A stretch of 64,000 nucleotides of DNA from Fluviicola sp. (GTDB lineage Bacteria > Bacteroidota > Bacteroidia > Flavobacteriales_D > Crocinitomicaceae): assembly GCA_002734085.1 (NCBI GenBank), contig NVXV01000014.1, forward strand, positions 1-64,000, in the 5' to 3' direction. Within the stretch, counting starts at the first letter, position 1. Each line of letters opens with the position of its first letter. The notes under the pieces were generated by a model. The model was not told the DNA's origin and did no database searches. It worked only from the letters and a program-made list of their open reading frames with translations. The translations under genes were made by a program, and so were the position numbers. Shown here piece by piece: positions 27,670-37,617 of this stretch.

Positions 27670-28917
27670 TTACTTAACAATAAATTTCTTTGTTTCTGTT
27701 CCGAAGAAAGATTGAACTTTTATAAAGTAAATTCCATCATTTAATTTTGATGTATTTATTGTTGTAGAGTTTGTGTTGTTTAACTCCGCTTCTTCAACAA
27801 TTCTTCCATTCATATCTAGAATAGCATACGAATTGATATTGTAATCAGACGTAATTGTCATTTTCGTAGAAACTGGGTTGGGATATAACTGGAGATTAGC
27901 TTTAGATAAGTCTTCTAATGAAGAAGTCGAATAATCATAACAATAGTCCGCATCACCACAAACAAAGTGAAGTAAAAACTGAGTCATGAATGCTTCTGTT
28001 GTATCAGTGTATTGAGCACTCCCATCGTGAGGAATGTGCCCAGCACCCCAGAATGGTTTAAAGCAGTTCTTAAGACCAATATTTTCTGCTCTTAAGTGAA
28101 TAGATTGACTTCCGTCAACTTCCATAATTTCAGTAAACCCAACTGAAATCATATCCGTTCCAAATGGAACCGTTCCATCTTCACTTCCATGTAAACTCAA
28201 AACAGGAGTATCTCCAGATTGTATCCAAGTTGTATCACCAATAGCCCCAGCTAGGTTGATAATACCAGTAACGTTCGAAGAATAGCCAGGATTACCTGTA
28301 ACACCTTCTAAGCCACCTTGAATACTTGGATCGTTCATATCAATGAACGCTGGTATTTCACTCACCTCATCTAAGTATGCTAGGTGTAAAGCTGTAAAAC
28401 CTCCAGCAGAACTACCAACTAAATAGATGTGATTAGTATCAATTCCATAAGGGTTTGCATTTTCAACAACAGACCTCTTAAAAAATCGAACTGCCGCACG
28501 AGCATCCTGAGTTGCACGCATAACTGCTTCAGAAGCATCTGATTCATCTGGTCCAGATAAAAGGTTCTTCATACCTAATCTGTAGTTCATAGAAGAAGTT
28601 ACATACCCTTTTCTCGCGAACATTTCTGCTAATGGTTTTACATCAGATCCTTCTTTACTACCTGCGATAAATGTACCACCATGGATAAAAATAAGTAAAG
28701 GTCTTGCTGTTTCTGTATCACCTGTTGGTTCATATACATCCAGTTCTACATCCTCATTTCCTGAGTTGTTATATGTCACGTTATTTCCGTAAACAATATT
28801 CGCAGTAAGATCAAAATCTGCAAAGATTTCATCACTATAACGTCCTCCTGAACAATCTTGTGCTTGCACAGTAATCATACTGGATATAGCCAGCCCTAAT
28901 AAGTAAACTTTTTTCAT
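27670..28917 (-). CDS. Secreted alpha/beta hydrolase (carboxylesterase type) with T9SS type A sorting domain
   Basis: 415 residues with a signal peptide (about 1-20, ending VQAQ). The oxyanion-hole motif HGG is at 79-81, the nucleophile elbow GSSAGG puts the catalytic serine at 170, and an acidic DGT loop and GAGHIPH histidine follow, completing a plausible triad. The last 75 or so residues form a type A sorting domain (LYPNPVSTKMTI, then YAILDMNGRIVEE and GIYFIKVQ). It is probably an extracellular esterase acting on lipids or acylated polysaccharides. It follows the FadL-type porin gene by 17 bases on the same strand, so the two may be co-expressed. Confidence 0.88.
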   Translation of the reverse strand: MKKVYLLGLAISSMITVQAQDCSGGRYSDEIFADFDLTANIVYGNNVTYNNSGNEDVELDVYEPTGDTETARPLLIFIHGGTFIAGSKEGSDVKPLAEMFARKGYVTSSMNYRLGMKNLLSGPDESDASEAVMRATQDARAAVRFFKRSVVENANPYGIDTNHIYLVGSSAGGFTALHLAYLDEVSEIPAFIDMNDPSIQGGLEGVTGNPGYSSNVTGIINLAGAIGDTTWIQSGDTPVLSLHGSEDGTVPFGTDMISVGFTEIMEVDGSQSIHLRAENIGLKNCFKPFWGAGHIPHDGSAQYTDTTEAFMTQFLLHFVCGDADYCYDYSTSSLEDLSKANLQLYPNPVSTKMTITSDYNINSYAILDMNGRIVEEAELNNTNSTTINTSKLNDGIYFIKVQSFFGTETKKFIVK

Positions 28918-28934
28918 AGTTATTGATTTTTAAT

Positions 28935-30158
28935 TTATAATTTATAGGAAATTGAGATACCAGGGATAAAGGCTCTAGAAGTCCATCTACCTTCAAACCC
29001 AGTTTCTAAATTTGTATCCTTTCTTTCGTTTCCATGAATATACATGAAAGAGGCATCGATTTGGAATTTTTTAATTTGATAAGAGGCACCTACTGTCAAT
29101 CCTATCTTATCCATATCTGGAGTTTCAGGTGTCATGTAGCCATCTTGTACAGGAGTAAAATCGTAGTATGCTCCAGCTCGCAACATTAATTTTTCATTTA
29201 CGATATGCTCCAGTCCACCTCTAATGATAACAACATTTTTATATCTTCTCGGCGAGTTGGCATCTTCTAATTGTTCAGTATTGTCTTCAAAATCAAATGA
29301 AAGAGTGTCGTAGCTACTCCATGCAACATAGTTCAGATCGAAATTAAATGTCGTTTTTTCTGTTGCTTTAATAGAGACTCCAAAATTCAGAACACTTGGA
29401 AGTCTTATTTTTGAATCAAAATTAGTAGTTGGGAAATTTTCGTTTAATACTTCTGGTACATCAAATCGCGCTTCACCACCATCTAAAGAAACTTGAACTC
29501 CTGATCTAAAACTTAAACCTAATGAAATATTGTCAGCTAATTCGTAAAAAACACCAACATTGAATCCATGTCCTATACCGCCTCCAGATAAGTTGGCCTC
29601 ACCATAGCTACCGTCAGAATGCTGAACAGGCACTGCACGACGTAAATTAAAGTCTCCAGTACTTAATACATAAGCTGCTCCAATTCCCAATTTTTCATTA
29701 ATCTTATATGCTATCGTACCTTGATAAAATATTGCAGCAAGAGACATTTCTCTGAGTAGAAATTTCCCCTTCCAGTCATCATCATAGCTTATTCCACTTC
29801 CAAAAGGTGTATAAGCGGATAATCCAAAAACGATTGGTGAATCTTCCGAAGGTCTGATGGCAATATGTCCATGAAAAGGAGTTCCAAGACCACTCGTAGA
29901 TTGAGCAGTGTAGATACCAGGTTTGTGTTCGCGATAACCTACACTTGAAGAGATTAAGTTTATACCAATAAGTACTTCCGTTCCTGAAAAAGCTAGTGCT
30001 CCAGGGTTAAAGAATCCACTTGCTGCACCTAAACGCATTCCAGTTCCAGTATGCCCCATGCCTGAGCTCCTTTGACCTTGTAAATTCACTTGAAATCCTC
30101 CAGCATTAGCTGAAATACATAATATAAGGGCGAAAATAGTAGTAAACGTAGCTTTCAA
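28935..30158 (-). CDS. OmpP1/FadL family outer membrane transporter
   Basis: 407 residues starting at a TTG (no in-frame ATG upstream), with a signal peptide ending SANAGG. The mature N-terminus GGFQVNLQGQRSSGMGHTGTG and the following AASGFFNPGALAF match FadL/TodX channels, where this segment plugs the barrel; NPA becomes NPG here. The rest is a series of amphipathic strands ending in an aromatic-rich C-terminus. FadL channels import long-chain fatty acids and other hydrophobic molecules. The downstream esterase could release the substrates it takes up; that link is inferred from gene order only. Confidence 0.9.
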   Translation of the reverse strand: MKATFTTIFALILCISANAGGFQVNLQGQRSSGMGHTGTGMRLGAASGFFNPGALAFSGTEVLIGINLISSSVGYREHKPGIYTAQSTSGLGTPFHGHIAIRPSEDSPIVFGLSAYTPFGSGISYDDDWKGKFLLREMSLAAIFYQGTIAYKINEKLGIGAAYVLSTGDFNLRRAVPVQHSDGSYGEANLSGGGIGHGFNVGVFYELADNISLGLSFRSGVQVSLDGGEARFDVPEVLNENFPTTNFDSKIRLPSVLNFGVSIKATEKTTFNFDLNYVAWSSYDTLSFDFEDNTEQLEDANSPRRYKNVVIIRGGLEHIVNEKLMLRAGAYYDFTPVQDGYMTPETPDMDKIGLTVGASYQIKKFQIDASFMYIHGNERKDTNLETGFEGRWTSRAFIPGISISYKL

Positions 30159-30318
30159 TTTTTCTATATTTTCGATAAATGTAAAAAATTAAATTGATAT
30201 TAATTCATTGTTATGTATAAAATTATTAATCTTCAGAGTAGATTTAACAAATTGTTCATTAGTTGGTTGGGGTTATATAGTATAAAAAGTACCTCTTTTT
30301 TAAAAAAGTATATAGATA

Positions 30319-30351
30319 TTGATGGTAATACCGAATTTTAATCTATCTTTG
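30319..30351 (+). promoter_or_regulatory. Predicted promoter of rpsO-pnp
   Basis: TTG at 30319-30321, a 22-base spacer and TATCTTTG at 30344-30351. The leader begins with a small hairpin (GTGTT-AGAG-AACAC, 30357-30370) 30 bases before the rpsO start, which could be a processing or S15-binding element. The rest of the 241-base spacer upstream shows no gene. Confidence 0.5.
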
Positions 30352-30399
30352 TCGCCGTGTTAGAGAACACATACATAAAAATCATTAAATAATATTGGC

Positions 30400-30669
30400 A
30401 TGTATTTAAGTACAGATGAGAAAAAGAAGATTTTCAAAAAGCATGGAAAATCAGAAAACGACACAGGTTCGGCAGAAGGTCAAATTGCGTTGTTTACTTA
30501 CAGAATCAGTCATTTGACTGGTCATTTGAAGAATAATCGTAAAGATTATGGAACGCAAAGAGCGCTTCAATTATTAGTAGGAAAAAGAAGAAGTCTTTTA
30601 GATTACTTAAAACAAAAAGACATCGAGCGATATAGAGCTATTGTTAAAGAATTAGGATTGAGAAGATAA
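30400..30669 (+). CDS. rpsO: 30S ribosomal protein S15
   Basis: 89 residues, the normal length. It has the family core [49 protein letters not shown] in uninterrupted form (segments [11 protein letters not shown] and RRSLLDYL are diagnostic). S15 binds 16S rRNA early in assembly of the small subunit platform. As in most bacteria it sits directly upstream of pnp, with a terminator-like hairpin between them. Confidence 0.98.
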   Translation: MYLSTDEKKKIFKKHGKSENDTGSAEGQIALFTYRISHLTGHLKNNRKDYGTQRALQLLVGKRRSLLDYLKQKDIERYRAIVKELGLRR

Positions 30670-30693
30670 TTTTAATTCGAAATATTATAAAAG

Positions 30694-30733
30694 AAAGGGG
30701 GGCAGTCGAAGTAATTCGAAGTTCCCCTTTTTT
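30694..30733 (+). terminator. Terminator or attenuating hairpin between rpsO and pnp
   Basis: AAAGGGG (30694-30700) pairs with CCCCTTT (30724-30730), followed by a T-run. An inner TCGAA/TTCGA hairpin closes the loop. In other bacteria the rpsO-pnp junction is a site of partial termination and RNase processing, so read-through into pnp is likely. Confidence 0.8.
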
Positions 30734-30807
30734 GTTAAAAATGACATTTTGTCTTAAGGTCTTAACATCTTAAAATCCTAATGTCTCAAAAATGTAAATA
30801 AATAAAT

Positions 30808-32949
30808 ATGAATATAGGAATAAAAAAGTCCATCACTACAGGAGGTAAAGAAATTACCTTGGAGACTGGAAAATTGGCGAAACAAGCCGATGGGTCAGTA
30901 GTGTTACAAATGGGCAACACAGTAATGCTGGCTACAGTAGTTTCAGCAAAAGAAGCGAAAGAAGGAATGAACTTCTTTCCATTAACAGTTGATTACCGTG
31001 AAAAATTTGCGGCAGCTGGAAGAATTCCAGGAGGATTCTTAAGAAGAGAGGGTCGTCCTTCAGATATGGAAATCTTAATCATGCGATTAGTTGACCGTGC
31101 GCTTCGTCCATTGTTTAACGACGATTATCGTGCAGAAACACAAATCATGATTCAGTTGATGTCTTATGATGGTGAACACCTACCAGATGCATTAGCAGGA
31201 TTCGCTGCATCAGCAGCTTTAGCTGTTTCGGATATACCATTTAATGGTCCAATGTCTGAAGTTCGTGTAGCAAGAGTAGATGGTCAGTTCATCGTTAATC
31301 CATTGAAATCTGAATTAGACAAAGCTGATATGGAAATCATGATGGCTGGAACTATGAAGGATGTTGTTATGATTGAAGGTGAAATGGAATTTATCCAAGA
31401 AGCTGAATTAGTTGAAGCAATCAAAATTGGCCATGAGGCTATTAAGGAGCAATGTCAGTTCCAATTAGATTTAGCTGCTGAAATACCTTCGGCAAATCCA
31501 AAGAGAGAATATAATCACATTGATACAAACGAAGAAGTAGAAAAGAAAGTACATGACTTCGCTTTCGACAAACTAAAAGCCGTTGCCCGCAAAGGTAATG
31601 CTGATAGAACGGAACGTGCTAATGACTTTAAAGCTATAAAGGAAGAATTAGAAGCACAGTTTTCTGAGGAGGAACTTGAAGAATTAGGAGGTTTTATTAG
31701 TACATACTATAAAAAATCAATGAAGGAAGCTGTTAGAGACGTTATGTTAAATGAACGTATTCGTCTAGATGGTCGTAAATTCGATGAAATTCGTCCGATT
31801 TGGTGTGAGATTGATTATTTACCAATGGTACATGGTTCCTCTGTGTTTACAAGAGGTGAAACGCAATCATTAACAACACTTACACTTGGAGGTAAACTTC
31901 AAGAACAGATGATTGATGCAGCAACTTATCAAGGTACTGAAAATTTTATGTTGCACTATAACTTCCCGCCATTTAGTACAGGTGAAGCTTACCCAATTCG
32001 TGGGGTTTCACGTAGAGAAGTGGGGCATGGTAATTTAGCACTTAGAGCATTGAAACCAGTACTTCCAGACGACAATCCATATACGATTCGTTTGGTGTCT
32101 GAAATTTTAGAGTCAAATGGTTCGTCTTCAATGGCAACTGTTTGTGCTGGAACTTTAGCACTTATGGACGGTGGTATTCCAATCAAAGCACCAGTTTCTG
32201 GTATTGCGATGGGATTAGTCATGAATGCTGAAGGAAAATATGCTGTTTTATCTGATATTTTAGGAGATGAAGATCACTTAGGTGACATGGATTTTAAAAT
32301 TACTGGTACTGCTGAAGGAATCACTGCTTGTCAAATGGATATTAAAGTGGATGGACTTCCTTATGAAGTGTTGATTGAAGCATTGGAACAAGCGAAAGCT
32401 GGTCGAATTCATATTCTAGGAAAACTAACAGAAACTATTTCTGAACCTAGAACTGAATTGAAACCAAATGCTCCACGTGTAGAGTCATTCAAAGTGCCGA
32501 ACGAGGCTATTGGTGCAATCATAGGACCTGGTGGTAAAATCATCCAGCAGATTCAAAAAGATACTGGAGCAACAGTAACAATTGATGAAGATCCATCAAC
32601 TGGTGAAGGTGTTGTTCAGATTTTAGCTGAAGGTAAAGAAGCAATGGATGCTGCAAACAAAGCAGTTCGTCAAATTGCATTCCCACCAACTGTTGAAGAA
32701 GGTGAGATATATGAAGGAAAAGTAAAATCAGTTCAGGCTTACGGTGTGTTTGTTGAAATAATGCCAGGTACAGATGGATTGATTCACGTTTCTGAATATG
32801 CTCATGAACGTATCAATAAAATGGAAGATGTAGCTAAAGAGGGTGACCTTTTGAAGTTTAAAGTTGTTGGAAGAGACCCAAAATCTAAAAAGTGGAAACT
32901 TTCTAGAAAAGTGTTGCTTCCAAAACCAGAAAAAACGGATGCTGAATAA
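30808..32949 (+). CDS. pnp: Polynucleotide phosphorylase
   Basis: 713 residues, normal length. Two RNase PH-like domains (about 10-225 and 310-540) flank a helical linker, followed by KH ([21 protein letters not shown], about 555-615) and S1 ([32 protein letters not shown], about 630-700) RNA-binding domains. It degrades RNA 3'-5' by phosphorolysis. FTRGETQSL and [11 protein letters not shown] in the second core domain carry the phosphate-binding and catalytic region. It is transcribed with rpsO. Confidence 0.98.
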   Translation: MNIGIKKSITTGGKEITLETGKLAKQADGSVVLQMGNTVMLATVVSAKEAKEGMNFFPLTVDYREKFAAAGRIPGGFLRREGRPSDMEILIMRLVDRALRPLFNDDYRAETQIMIQLMSYDGEHLPDALAGFAASAALAVSDIPFNGPMSEVRVARVDGQFIVNPLKSELDKADMEIMMAGTMKDVVMIEGEMEFIQEAELVEAIKIGHEAIKEQCQFQLDLAAEIPSANPKREYNHIDTNEEVEKKVHDFAFDKLKAVARKGNADRTERANDFKAIKEELEAQFSEEELEELGGFISTYYKKSMKEAVRDVMLNERIRLDGRKFDEIRPIWCEIDYLPMVHGSSVFTRGETQSLTTLTLGGKLQEQMIDAATYQGTENFMLHYNFPPFSTGEAYPIRGVSRREVGHGNLALRALKPVLPDDNPYTIRLVSEILESNGSSSMATVCAGTLALMDGGIPIKAPVSGIAMGLVMNAEGKYAVLSDILGDEDHLGDMDFKITGTAEGITACQMDIKVDGLPYEVLIEALEQAKAGRIHILGKLTETISEPRTELKPNAPRVESFKVPNEAIGAIIGPGGKIIQQIQKDTGATVTIDEDPSTGEGVVQILAEGKEAMDAANKAVRQIAFPPTVEEGEIYEGKVKSVQAYGVFVEIMPGTDGLIHVSEYAHERINKMEDVAKEGDLLKFKVVGRDPKSKKWKLSRKVLLPKPEKTDAE

Positions 32950-32970
32950 AAGATAGATCACAACGATACA

Positions 32971-33007
32971 AATGCCACTCAATTAATTTTTGAGTGGCAT
33001 TTTTTTG
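32971..33007 (+). terminator. Rho-independent terminator of pnp
   Basis: A perfect 12-bp stem (AATGCCACTCAA / TTGAGTGGCATT) with a 7-base loop, then a T-run, 21 bases after the pnp stop codon. Confidence 0.93.
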
Positions 33008-33094
33008 TTTAAAAAGTTGTAGGCTATTTTTTTAACTTTTAATAAGGAAAGAGTTATTTTACATTAAATCAATATCTTAGATAGATAGAATTTA

Positions 33095-33102
33095 TATATT
33101 TG
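33095..33102 (+). promoter_or_regulatory. Candidate -7 box for the CUB/SprB adhesin gene
   Basis: TATATTTG matches TAnnTTTG, 31 bases before the ATG at 33134. No TTG lies at the expected -33 position. Confidence 0.35.
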
Positions 33103-33133
33103 GATTACTATAACTTGTGAAACCGTATTAACT

Positions 33134-36100
33134 ATGAAAACTCTATTCGTATTCCGTACGGAATATCTCATCTTATTGATGATTTTACTATTCCCCGTTT
33201 GTGATTCTAATGCTCAAACGACATACAACATGACGAATGGCACCGTGAATACTTGCGATGCTTATATTTATGATGACGGTGGTCCATCGGGAGATTATTC
33301 TGAAACGAATTATGAAATGACAATTTGTGCTGCGTCAGGAACTGATTTATACTTCGTTTTAGAGACTTTAGGTTTAGGTTCAGCGTTTAATGGAGACGTT
33401 GATATATTAATTATTTATGAAGGAACCGGAACAGGAGGTACAGTTTTATTTGATTCTGATGTCGATACTGCTCCCACAGGTATAATTTTATCAGGGGCCC
33501 CATGTATAACAATAACTATTGATACAGATCCTCATTTTTTTGATACAGACCCAGGTGCTGGTTTTGAATTGTTAGTTTCATGTACATTACCTGAAACATG
33601 TGGAGATGGAATTTTAAATAACGGCGAAGCACAAATTGATTGTGGTGGGCCCAACTGTTCTCCTTGTTATCAACCTACATCTTGCGGTGGCGTGATTGTT
33701 CAAAATGGCGATTTTGAAACAATCGATGCATTTGGATGTGCAAATAATACGGATTCAGAAATTCATTCTAATGCCACTAGTGTTGAAAGTTGGTATGGAA
33801 CTACTGAAGAAAGTGGTCCCCAGGGAGGAATTACGCCAGATTATTGGACAATTGCAGGTTGTGGTGTTAGTCCTAATATTACTGGTTCTGTTGGACCGTG
33901 TGGTTCGGGACAAGGAGCATTAGGTTTCTTCCCTGCGAGAGAAGAGATACAAAGTGCATTGGCTCAACCATTAGAAGCTGGCAAACAATATTGCTTAACT
34001 GTTGATGTGGCGGCTAGTAGTTCTAATGGTGAAACAGCAGATTTATTTTTCTGGTTTCACAATGAAGTTTTTTCAAATGGAACGGGTATTTATGATCTTG
34101 TTGCAGATAATGGTGGAGCTATTAATATTGTTACAGGTCCAGTTGGCGCCACTCCACAAATAGTCAATGACCCTTTAAATGTTTTTACTAACTCATGTCA
34201 ACAATTTACGAGTTCGTTTTGTGCTACAGGTGGAGAATCATATATAGTTGCAGGTGGCTCCTACGCAACGGGTCTTGCTTACTTGATTATTGATAATTTA
34301 GTTGTTTCAGAAGCTTGTCCATTAGATTTTAATTCTGATATACTTGTTGTTGGTACTCCAGATTGTGCTGGGAACTGTGTTGAACTTGTTGCTCAGACTT
34401 CGAATCAATCAGGAGGTTGTGAAGTAACCAATGATTTTGAATTTCAATGGTATGAAGACGGAGTTTTGATGCCTGGAGAAATAAATGATACACTAACAAA
34501 TGTTTGCCCAACAGGAGCAGTTATATATTCTGTTGAGATTACATATACGGCAGGTTGCACATCTTATACTAAACCAGCTGTTGAAACGTCTATTCCTTTA
34601 TGTGGTTCATTTACAGTAAATGTAGATGCTACACCATCAACGATTTGTGATGGAGATTGTACTGATTTAACTGCAACACCTTCACCCGCTGGGGCTTATA
34701 CTTATTCTTGGACTGAGCAAGGAGATCCAACTGTTTTAGGTACAACAGATGTTATTAATGTTTGCCCAACCGCTACAACTACATATGAAGTGGAAGTTGA
34801 TGATGGAGCAAGTACTGTAGTTGAAACAGTTGTAGTAACAGTCAACCCATTACCAACGATTGATGCAGGAGCAGACGAAACAATTTGTGATGGAGGGAGT
34901 GTAAATCTGACAGCTACAGGAGGTGATACATATGTTTGGGATAACGGATTAGGGGCTGGAGCATCTCATACTGTTAGTCCATCAACTACAACAACATATA
35001 CTGTAACAGGTACAGACGCAAGTGGGTGTGAAAATACAGATCAGGTAACGATTACGGTCAATGGTACAGGAGCGTCTTTAACGATAACTGGAACAGATGT
35101 TTCATGTTTTGGTGATACAGATGGGACAGCTACGGTAGTGGCTTCAGGTACAGGGCCATTTACATACGATTGGCAACCAACTGGAGGCTTATCAGATGTG
35201 GCAAATGGACTTTCACCAGGTACATATACTGTAGAAGTTACAGATGGAAACGGGTGCGTATCGAATGAAACAATTGATATTGATGAACCATTGGAGCTTA
35301 CAGTAAGTACCTCTTCAACTGATTCTGATTGTACAATAGATAATGGAACAGCTACAGCAACACCTTCAGGAGGAACAGGGGCTTACAGTTATGGTTGGAC
35401 ACCAAGTGGACAAAATACCGCGACAGCTAATAATTTAGGAGCTGGCTCGTATGACGTAACTGTTACGGATGATAATGGATGTCAGGCAACAGAGAGCGTG
35501 ATAGTAGGTAATGTGAATGGTCCAACAATAACAGTGGATAATGTGACTGATATTTCATGTGCAGGAGAGACTGACGGTTCGGCAAGTATTACAGCTAATA
35601 ATGGAACTCCAGGGTATACTTACGATTGGCAACCATCTGGAGGTTCAGCGAATAATGCCTCTGGATTAAGTGCAGGTTCTTACACAGTAATTGTAACAGA
35701 TGCGGCAGGATGCATTGCTTCAGAAATTATTGAAATAACAGAACCAAACGCAATAGTTATTGATGCTGTTGTAACGGATTCAGATTGTGGAGAATCAAAT
35801 GGGTCGATTGCATTAACTGCTACTGGTGGAGCTGGAGGATATACGTATGCTTGGACACCAGCTAATGGTTCAAACGCAACAATTACAGATTTAGATCAAG
35901 GTACATATGATGTTGTTGTAACTGATGCAAATGGATGTGAGGAAACAGGAAGCTACCAGGTAGACGTGATAGGTGGTTTGGATGTGACCATTTCACCAAA
36001 TCCTGGCGTTATACAATCAGGAGAAGAAGTAGGATTAACGACAACGGTTACGCCAGGAATAACAGGAGGAACTTATACTTGGTCACCCTCTGATGGACTG

Positions 36101-36499
36101 AGTTGTAACGATTGTTCTGATCCAATAGCATCTCCCTCATCAACAACAACATATACAGTTACTGTGGTATCAGACGATGGATGTGTAGGAGTTGATTCAG
36201 TAACGGTAGTTGTAATAAATCCTTGTGAAGGAGCCGGCTTACCAACCATATTCTCTCCAAATGGAGATGGAAAAAATGATCATTTATGTGTAATTAGTGA
36301 TTGCGTAAGTACAATGGATCTAAGCGTTTATAATAGATGGGGTGAAAGAGTTTTTCAATCAACTTCTCAAGAAGATTGTTGGGATGGAATTTTTAGAGGA
36401 GAACCAGTTAACTCTGGGGTGTTTGTATATAAATTAAGTATTGTTCTCACCGACGGAGAGGAGATTGATAAAACAGGAAATATAACAGTTGTCAGATAA
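33134..36499 (+). CDS. CUB-like/SprB-repeat adhesin with cysteine-type T9SS type B sorting domain
   Basis: 1121 residues with a signal peptide (about 1-28, ending SNAQ). The N-terminus has a CUB-like beta domain (about 35-155). A short cysteine motif follows (CGDGILNNGEAQIDCGGPNCSPC, about 156-178, of the kind found in large surface proteins), then a galactose-binding-like domain, Ig-like modules (about 490-650) and four SprB repeats (TDVSCFGDTDGTATV, then GTYTVEVTDGNGC; about 650-945). A conserved GLSCNDCSDPIASPSSTT box precedes the type B sorting domain (FSPNGDGKNDHLCV, VYNRWGERVF, CWDGIFRGE), which has cysteines absent from the adhesins at 6.9-13.5 kb. A PorP/SprF gene follows after 23 bases and is the probable export partner. 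Confidence 0.9.
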   Translation: MKTLFVFRTEYLILLMILLFPVCDSNAQTTYNMTNGTVNTCDAYIYDDGGPSGDYSETNYEMTICAASGTDLYFVLETLGLGSAFNGDVDILIIYEGTGTGGTVLFDSDVDTAPTGIILSGAPCITITIDTDPHFFDTDPGAGFELLVSCTLPETCGDGILNNGEAQIDCGGPNCSPCYQPTSCGGVIVQNGDFETIDAFGCANNTDSEIHSNATSVESWYGTTEESGPQGGITPDYWTIAGCGVSPNITGSVGPCGSGQGALGFFPAREEIQSALAQPLEAGKQYCLTVDVAASSSNGETADLFFWFHNEVFSNGTGIYDLVADNGGAINIVTGPVGATPQIVNDPLNVFTNSCQQFTSSFCATGGESYIVAGGSYATGLAYLIIDNLVVSEACPLDFNSDILVVGTPDCAGNCVELVAQTSNQSGGCEVTNDFEFQWYEDGVLMPGEINDTLTNVCPTGAVIYSVEITYTAGCTSYTKPAVETSIPLCGSFTVNVDATPSTICDGDCTDLTATPSPAGAYTYSWTEQGDPTVLGTTDVINVCPTATTTYEVEVDDGASTVVETVVVTVNPLPTIDAGADETICDGGSVNLTATGGDTYVWDNGLGAGASHTVSPSTTTTYTVTGTDASGCENTDQVTITVNGTGASLTITGTDVSCFGDTDGTATVVASGTGPFTYDWQPTGGLSDVANGLSPGTYTVEVTDGNGCVSNETIDIDEPLELTVSTSSTDSDCTIDNGTATATPSGGTGAYSYGWTPSGQNTATANNLGAGSYDVTVTDDNGCQATESVIVGNVNGPTITVDNVTDISCAGETDGSASITANNGTPGYTYDWQPSGGSANNASGLSAGSYTVIVTDAAGCIASEIIEITEPNAIVIDAVVTDSDCGESNGSIALTATGGAGGYTYAWTPANGSNATITDLDQGTYDVVVTDANGCEETGSYQVDVIGGLDVTISPNPGVIQSGEEVGLTTTVTPGITGGTYTWSPSDGLSCNDCSDPIASPSSTTTYTVTVVSDDGCVGVDSVTVVVINPCEGAGLPTIFSPNGDGKNDHLCVISDCVSTMDLSVYNRWGERVFQSTSQEDCWDGIFRGEPVNSGVFVYKLSIVLTDGEEIDKTGNITVVR

Positions 36500-36522
36500 T
36501 TTATTAAGTTAAATTAAGAACT

Positions 36523-37563
36523 ATGAAGAATTTATTTGAAATTATAATTTTCGTATCTGGTTTGATGGTAAGCACATTGTTTGCACAAGATATTCACTTT
36601 ACTCAAATGCGTTATTCACCATTAAATTTAAACCCAGCATTGGCTGGAGCAGAACAAAATCTTCAAGCAGTTGTGAACTATAGAGATCAATGGAGGAGTG
36701 TAGCTACTCCTTATCAAACGATTGGAGCATCCGTTGATGGTCGATTTAAAGAAAAGCGAGGAGGAAATGGAGTCTTGGCTTGGGGCGTTAATTTTTTTAA
36801 TGACAGAGCGGGAGATGCTCGAATGACAACTACTAATGCAAATCTTAACCTCGGATATCATTTATTCTTAAATAGAAATAGTTCTTTGGGACTTGCAATA
36901 CAAGGTGGTTTTGGGCAAAGAGGAATAGACCCTGCAGGAGGTACGTGGTCTAGCCAATTTGCCAATGGTGAATTTAATACAGCTCTTCCAAGTGGTGAGA
37001 ATTTTGATCAAATGAATTTTTCGCACTTTGATGCAGGTGCTGGAATCGTATATCACTATAAGGAAAAAGAAGGGTATATGCGAGGGAATGATCAATTCAC
37101 TTTAACGGCAGGATTATCTGCGTTTCATGTTAACCAACCTTCATCTTCTTTCCTTGTGGGCGGCCAAGATGATTTAGCAATTCGATTTTCAGGGTTTGTT
37201 TATGCTGACTTTGGCGTTAGTAAATCTAATTTTTCAATTGCTCCAGCGATATACTATAACAGACAAGGACCGCATCAAGAAATTTTAGCAGGTTCGTATT
37301 TGAGGGTACTTTTAAAAGAGGGGTCAAAAAGAACGGGATTCATTAAACAACTGGCAACTTCTTATGGTATATTTTATAGGTTTGGAGATGCTTTTGCTGC
37401 CAAATTTATGATTGAATATTCTAATTATGCGCTAGGATTTGCTTATGACTTTAACGTTTCATCACTTACGACCGTTTCAAATTCGAGAGGTGGAGTAGAA
37501 TTTTTCCTTAGGTTTGTCTTACCAAATCCATTTGGACATTCATCTAAGGCGAGAATTAATTAA
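36523..37563 (+). CDS. PorP/SprF family T9SS outer membrane protein (paralogue 2)
   Basis: 346 residues with a signal peptide (about 1-21, ending LFAQ). It has the family opening DIHFTQMRYSPLNLNPALAGAEQ and predicted barrel strands to an aromatic C-terminal region. It lies directly downstream of the CUB/SprB adhesin, as sprF follows sprB in Flavobacterium, so it probably helps export or anchor that protein. It is very similar to the paralogue at 48454 (shared QRGI, NFxQMNFSHFDAGAG and MRGNDQF stretches) and nearly identical to it over the last 78 bases. Confidence 0.92.
   Translation: MKNLFEIIIFVSGLMVSTLFAQDIHFTQMRYSPLNLNPALAGAEQNLQAVVNYRDQWRSVATPYQTIGASVDGRFKEKRGGNGVLAWGVNFFNDRAGDARMTTTNANLNLGYHLFLNRNSSLGLAIQGGFGQRGIDPAGGTWSSQFANGEFNTALPSGENFDQMNFSHFDAGAGIVYHYKEKEGYMRGNDQFTLTAGLSAFHVNQPSSSFLVGGQDDLAIRFSGFVYADFGVSKSNFSIAPAIYYNRQGPHQEILAGSYLRVLLKEGSKRTGFIKQLATSYGIFYRFGDAFAAKFMIEYSNYALGFAYDFNVSSLTTVSNSRGGVEFFLRFVLPNPFGHSSKARIN
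37486..37563 (+). repeat. Conserved 78-base 3' end of PorP/SprF paralogue 2
   Basis: It matches 49414-49491 with four mismatches in 78 bases including the stop codon, although upstream parts of the two genes differ much more. This suggests gene conversion or a strongly constrained end. Confidence 0.85.
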
Positions 37564-37566
37564 ATG

Positions 37567-37595
37567 TTGTTTGAAAGATAAATTTCTTATATTTA
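37567..37595 (+). promoter_or_regulatory. Possible promoter of the TPR-HTH regulator gene
   Basis: TTG at 37567-37569, an 18-base spacer and TATATTTA at 37588-37595, one base from consensus. The predicted leader before the ATG at 37618 is about 15 bases. Confidence 0.45.
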
Positions 37596-37617
37596 ACACG
37601 GTTTATAATTTTTCTAA

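Noticed and set aside
35080-35960. Regularly spaced repeats that could suggest a CRISPR array
   Set aside because: The repeats are in-frame SprB modules within a coding sequence, with imperfect DNA identity and no cas genes.
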